A DNA stretch of 59,055 nt from Gymnopus androsaceus JB14 (taxonomy: Eukaryota > Basidiomycota > Agaricomycetes > Agaricales > Omphalotaceae): assembly GCA_009733575.1 (NCBI GenBank), contig ML769640.1:1-59055 (forward strand). Reading direction: 5' to 3'. A program made the translations under genes and the position numbers. This document shows positions 56,196 to 59,055 of this stretch, in pieces; position 1 is the stretch's first letter; the number at the start of each line of letters is the position of its first letter. Under the pieces are notes generated by a model. It was not told where the DNA came from. It saw nothing but the letters and a program-made list of their open reading frames with translations, and made no database searches.

Positions 56196-57002
56196 TGTAG
56201 AGTAGAGTGGGTTGTTGAATTATTGGCTCGGGATAAGTTAGGTGGAAAGGAATGTAGTTTTGTGTGGGCGCCAGGCCGGGGTGGTACTTGAGCGTGTACT
56301 GCTAAAGAATGTCAGTCTTTATGCAAATTGTCGAACAAGATAGGATACCTGAATGACTCCAGCCAAAAACAATTGAGATAGCCACAAGACAATTAAAACA
56401 ATTAGAAATCAAAAAAGGAAGGAGCAGATCTTGTAGTTTATGGTCTTTGCGGGCCCTACTTTGGTCAAGGATTTCTACAAAGAACAATTATTACAACTCC
56501 TGCAGCGGACATGCAATTTTAGAAAAGAATTGTATCAGGCAGTATGTGCATGAGAATCATAAGGATCATCTAGGTGTAAGTTCTAAAGTACAGTCATCAA
56601 CATTGTACAGTATAATACTGGTATTAATATATAGTGGAGCCAACAGTAGCTTTGTACCATAATTACAGAGACAATAACAACAGCAGATAACAATAGCGAC
56701 AATAACAAAAACAACAAGATACAGTATAGCAGGTTAGCTGGATACAACAAGATAATAATAATAAATAAGTTTTCGAGGACTAGATTTGGACCTTGTTCAC
56801 TGCCCTTACAGTTGCTTTGTACCATTTATCCATCTCCAAATCAGGCTCATCCTTCAACACCACATTCCCATACCTCTTTGTCCATAGAAGTCCAGTTATT
56901 CTTCCACATATGGAAAGCGTCCCTCGTGCAATCAATCCTTCTATCTTCCATATCCCACTCCGCTAAACGTTTACGCATGCACTGTAGCATCAGCAGCATC
57001 CC
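56196..57002. other. Mostly non-coding spacer
   Basis: Includes an A/T-rich simple stretch at 56660-56770 (acaataacaa-type repeats). A minus-strand tail at 57000-56790, EWDMEDRRIDCTRDAFHMWK and EVWECGVEGQPDLEMDKWYK, reads like a last exon of the gene upstream of it but lies after an apparent stop. Confidence 0.35.
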
Positions 57003-58402
57003 TTATCCTCGGAAGTTACGTCTAGCCACCACTTCCCTCTCAAACTTCTTGTAGGCCAACCACTCTTCCTGCAGATACAATGAGTGAATTTTCGCTATTC
57101 GAATGAGGAATGTCTCCAACAGAAAATCCCAAAGTGCGCAGATACAGTTAGGGAGATGCATGCATGGATTACAGAGGGACCGAGAAAATACGATTCGCCG
57201 GCGCGAGTAAGAAACACTTGAGGGTCCTCAAAGTTCTCGAACCAAACAGAGGGACGTTGCTCAAAGTCCGCCATAGCAGTCAATGAGAAGTCTCTGGCTT
57301 TTCGGATATTATGTACCATCGGTGGCCACACCACCCATATCTTCTCTCCCTCTAGATGAGCCATGATTTGTTCAAGACAGAACCGTCAATATGGGGAGAG
57401 TGATGCAGCCAGGTTGAGTGAAAGTTGTCTGGCCAGTCACAGTCTTTAGGTGCATAGTATAATCCCTGAATGGCCTCCCATCTGGATCTCCAGCAGCTTC
57501 AATCCATCAGCTGAGTTATGGAACACGCTGATGAGATTGATGTGGGGATTGCTTCCTTTCAGAGGCTCTCCACCAGTTTGCCAGTTTGCTACAATATCCG
57601 CTATGTTTAAAGGAGTAAATGTATTTATGCAACATTGTGAAACTTACTATGAGTAAAAAAATTTGACATTCCTACAGCTCTATTGACTATAGCAAGGTCT
57701 TCTATTGGCATAGCAAGTATATCGGCCCACAGCAAAGTAGAGCCATACTCTATGATGTGCGATTTTGACCACTGCGGTGCGCAAGTAAGAAGGTTGAGAT
57801 CGGGTAGTTTGCCAAGGTAGTGGAGAGGCAGACGAGTCAAGAATTCCAGTGCTTCCAGAGCATTGTTATGAATGTCAATGTGGCGGATGACTTGAGATTT
57901 GAAAAGATCCAACACTGCTTTCCTTCGAGGACTAAGGTTGTTGGCTGGTTAAGGTGTAAGTAAGCAGCTCCTCAGTTAAATAGTATAAAAATGTACCTTT
58001 ACATGTTTCACAATTCATTGACGGCGCAAAAAAGAGGATCATCCTAACCCCTAAGTCAATTAAAGATATTGAGTAGGTAAATTGTTACTCACTGCCTGTT
58101 GCATTGTTGTTGAATCATCCTGTAGGTTGTTAGTAAAATACCACTAAGACCAAAAATGAATATCACCTGGACCCCTGATTGGACTGATTCCTCATTGTCT
58201 TCATCATCTGTAGAGTTCTTGTGATTTTGCCCCTTTCATTTAATCTTAATTGGGAAAGACAGCAGTTATGAAAACATGAAACATGTACCCAGTATATATT
58301 TACCTTGTGCCTGGATAGCCATTGTTCCTCTTTGTCTTCCTTGTCAGATCTGTTTTTGCCCTTGGCCTGTAAAGACAATGTTGGAATATCAAAGGTAAAC
58401 AT
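57003..58402 (-). CDS. JmjC/cupin-like protein gene, one frame break
   Basis: Minus-strand exons, roughly: 58402-58300 (AKGKNRSDKEDKEEQWLSRH), about 58230-58165, 58050-57990 (RMILFFAPSMNCETC), 57940-57655 (LSPRRKAVLDLFKSQVIRHI, LEFLTRLPLHYLGKLPDLNL, IIEYGSTLLWADILAMPIED), 57600-57145 (ISVFHNSADGLKLLEIQMGG, WLHHSPHIDGSVLN, MAHLEGEKIWVVWPPMV, FLTRAGESYFLGPSVIHACI) and 57070-57003 (EEWLAYKKFEREVVARR). H-x-D in SPHIDG and a later His in IHACIS would be the Fe(II) ligands of a JmjC fold, and GEKIWVVWPP is typical of the basidiomycete group. Frame is lost between SVLN and IMAHLEG near 57375. Demethylase or hydroxylase activity is not shown. Confidence 0.5.
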
Positions 58403-58740
58403 ATTCTATTGAACTATACATGGAACGCTTTCTCGTAGTCTCCACTTGTTTGTATCACCATCCCATGCACTCCACTGTTATCGTCTCGCAGACTCCACTC
58501 AGTCTCTCGCCGTATCCACTTGCTCTCTCGTAGTACCCACTTCACCATGTGCATAGTAGCCACACGTATTCACGCAGTAGCCACTTGCCAATATATCGTT
58601 TGTACTTAGGACTGTATATAAGCCTAGGTAGCATACCCTGTAATAATACCGTTGTTCCCCATCGATCTGTGTGATCGTTACTACTAAGTCCTGTGTGGAC
58701 TTACTGCTGCTACTTCCTATTTAGGAATGTAACTCTAATA
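58403..58740 (+). mobile_element. Probable 5' LTR of a copia-type retrotransposon entering from the right
   Basis: The stretch has recurring words (CTCGTAGTCTCCACTTG, CTCGTAGTACCCACTTC, ACGCAGTAGCCACTTGCC), a TATA box in ACTGTATATAAGC at about 58612, and ends just before GGTTATGGGCCC. No second LTR is visible, so borders are uncertain and the exact ends do not show a clear TG...CA. Confidence 0.4.
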
Positions 58741-59055
58741 GGTTATGGGCCCCGGCCTTAACCATTGATGCATCTATTTGTGGACATAACCTTTGTTGAT
58801 GTCACAACCTAGGCCTACTGCACCAGCAGCTCGCAGAACAGCATCAGGACAAGCCGCCGCCGCCGCAGCATCCAATGGGTAACCAAATGCGACATGATCA
58901 CAAGGAAGGATCGGCAAATTAACGCCGGAGAATAGGGGAGAGGTAGGTTTCCCGAGGTCGTGGAAATTCCTTTTAGGGGAATTCCGAGGCAGAGCAGAGG
59001 CTGCGGAGGATCAAATGAGATCGCCAAGACTCCGTTTGTTACATCAACTGCGGAA
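58741..59055 (+). mobile_element. Primer-binding site and possible gag start of a retrotransposon
   Basis: GGTTATGGGCCC (58741-58752) matches, with one G-U-compatible change, the complement of the initiator tRNA-Met anticodon region (GGGTTATGAGCCC), the half-tRNA primer site used by many fungal and insect Ty1/copia elements. An ATG at 58799 opens MSQPRPTAPAARRTASGQ and an Ala run, ending at a stop near 58882. A different frame then gives ENRGEVGFPRSWKFLLGEFR to the window end. The reading frame is broken or spliced; the element continues outside the window. Confidence 0.4.

Overview
The window looks like an accessory, transposon-rich stretch of a basidiomycete genome, most likely Agaricomycetes. 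Genes are broken into many exons by introns of about 45-70 bases. Several families are typical of mushroom-forming fungi: Tnp2-type CACTA transposase, RTC4-like protein, NLR with an MLKL-like N-terminus, ricin-B-like lectin, heme-thiolate peroxidase, RecQ and DUF6589-like fragments. A nuclear tRNA-Ala(AGC) carries an intron next to the anticodon. The species cannot be told from the sequence alone.

Layout. (1) 1-13296 is one very large CACTA DNA transposon, bounded by inverted ends starting CACTACGG and lined by palindromic CAATTAnnnTAATTG sites. It carries a Tnp2 transposase (two frame breaks), an apparently intact multi-exon gene with an RTC4-like domain, and relics of host genes: a Rex1-type RNA exonuclease, an FHA-domain protein and unidentified coding fragments. 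A foldback element of about 350 bp sits inside it. (2) 13297-14425 is a tandem repeat of about 365 bp, into which the CACTA element seems to have inserted, plus an 11-bp minisatellite. (3) 14450-20530 holds an isoprenylcysteine methyltransferase (ICMT) gene, an alpha/beta hydrolase, a kinase-like gene, a degenerate partial copy of the ICMT and kinase-like 3' ends, and the tRNA. (4) 21600-24970 and 33290-35780 are two direct copies of a segment with a magnesium-dependent phosphatase-1 (MDP1) gene followed by a ricin-B-like lectin gene. Copy A keeps the phosphatase and has lost the lectin; copy B is the reverse. Between them lie a decayed glutamate decarboxylase, a TA-flanked MITE and an NLR gene (MLKL-like domain, NB-ARC, TPR). 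(5) 35800-49800 is a mosaic of fragments (RecQ, DUF6589-like, peroxidase, ankyrin) plus a probably intact GPI-anchored protein and an unknown Ser/Pro-rich protein. (6) 50200-59055 holds a Tc1/mariner DD34E transposase, four minus-strand multi-exon genes (SAM-like, unknown, coiled-coil, JmjC-like), a second CATCAG foldback element, and what looks like a copia-type LTR and primer-binding site at the right edge.

Selfish elements have shaped most of the region by capture, nested insertion and segmental duplication. Genes that look whole and could be expressed: RTC4-like gene, ICMT, alpha/beta hydrolase (last splice uncertain), kinase-like protein, MDP1 copy A, lectin copy B, GPI-anchored protein, Ser/Pro-rich protein and Tc1 transposase. 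Several other genes carry single frame breaks that may be real decay or assembly indels. All identifications come from reading motifs by eye; no database search was made.
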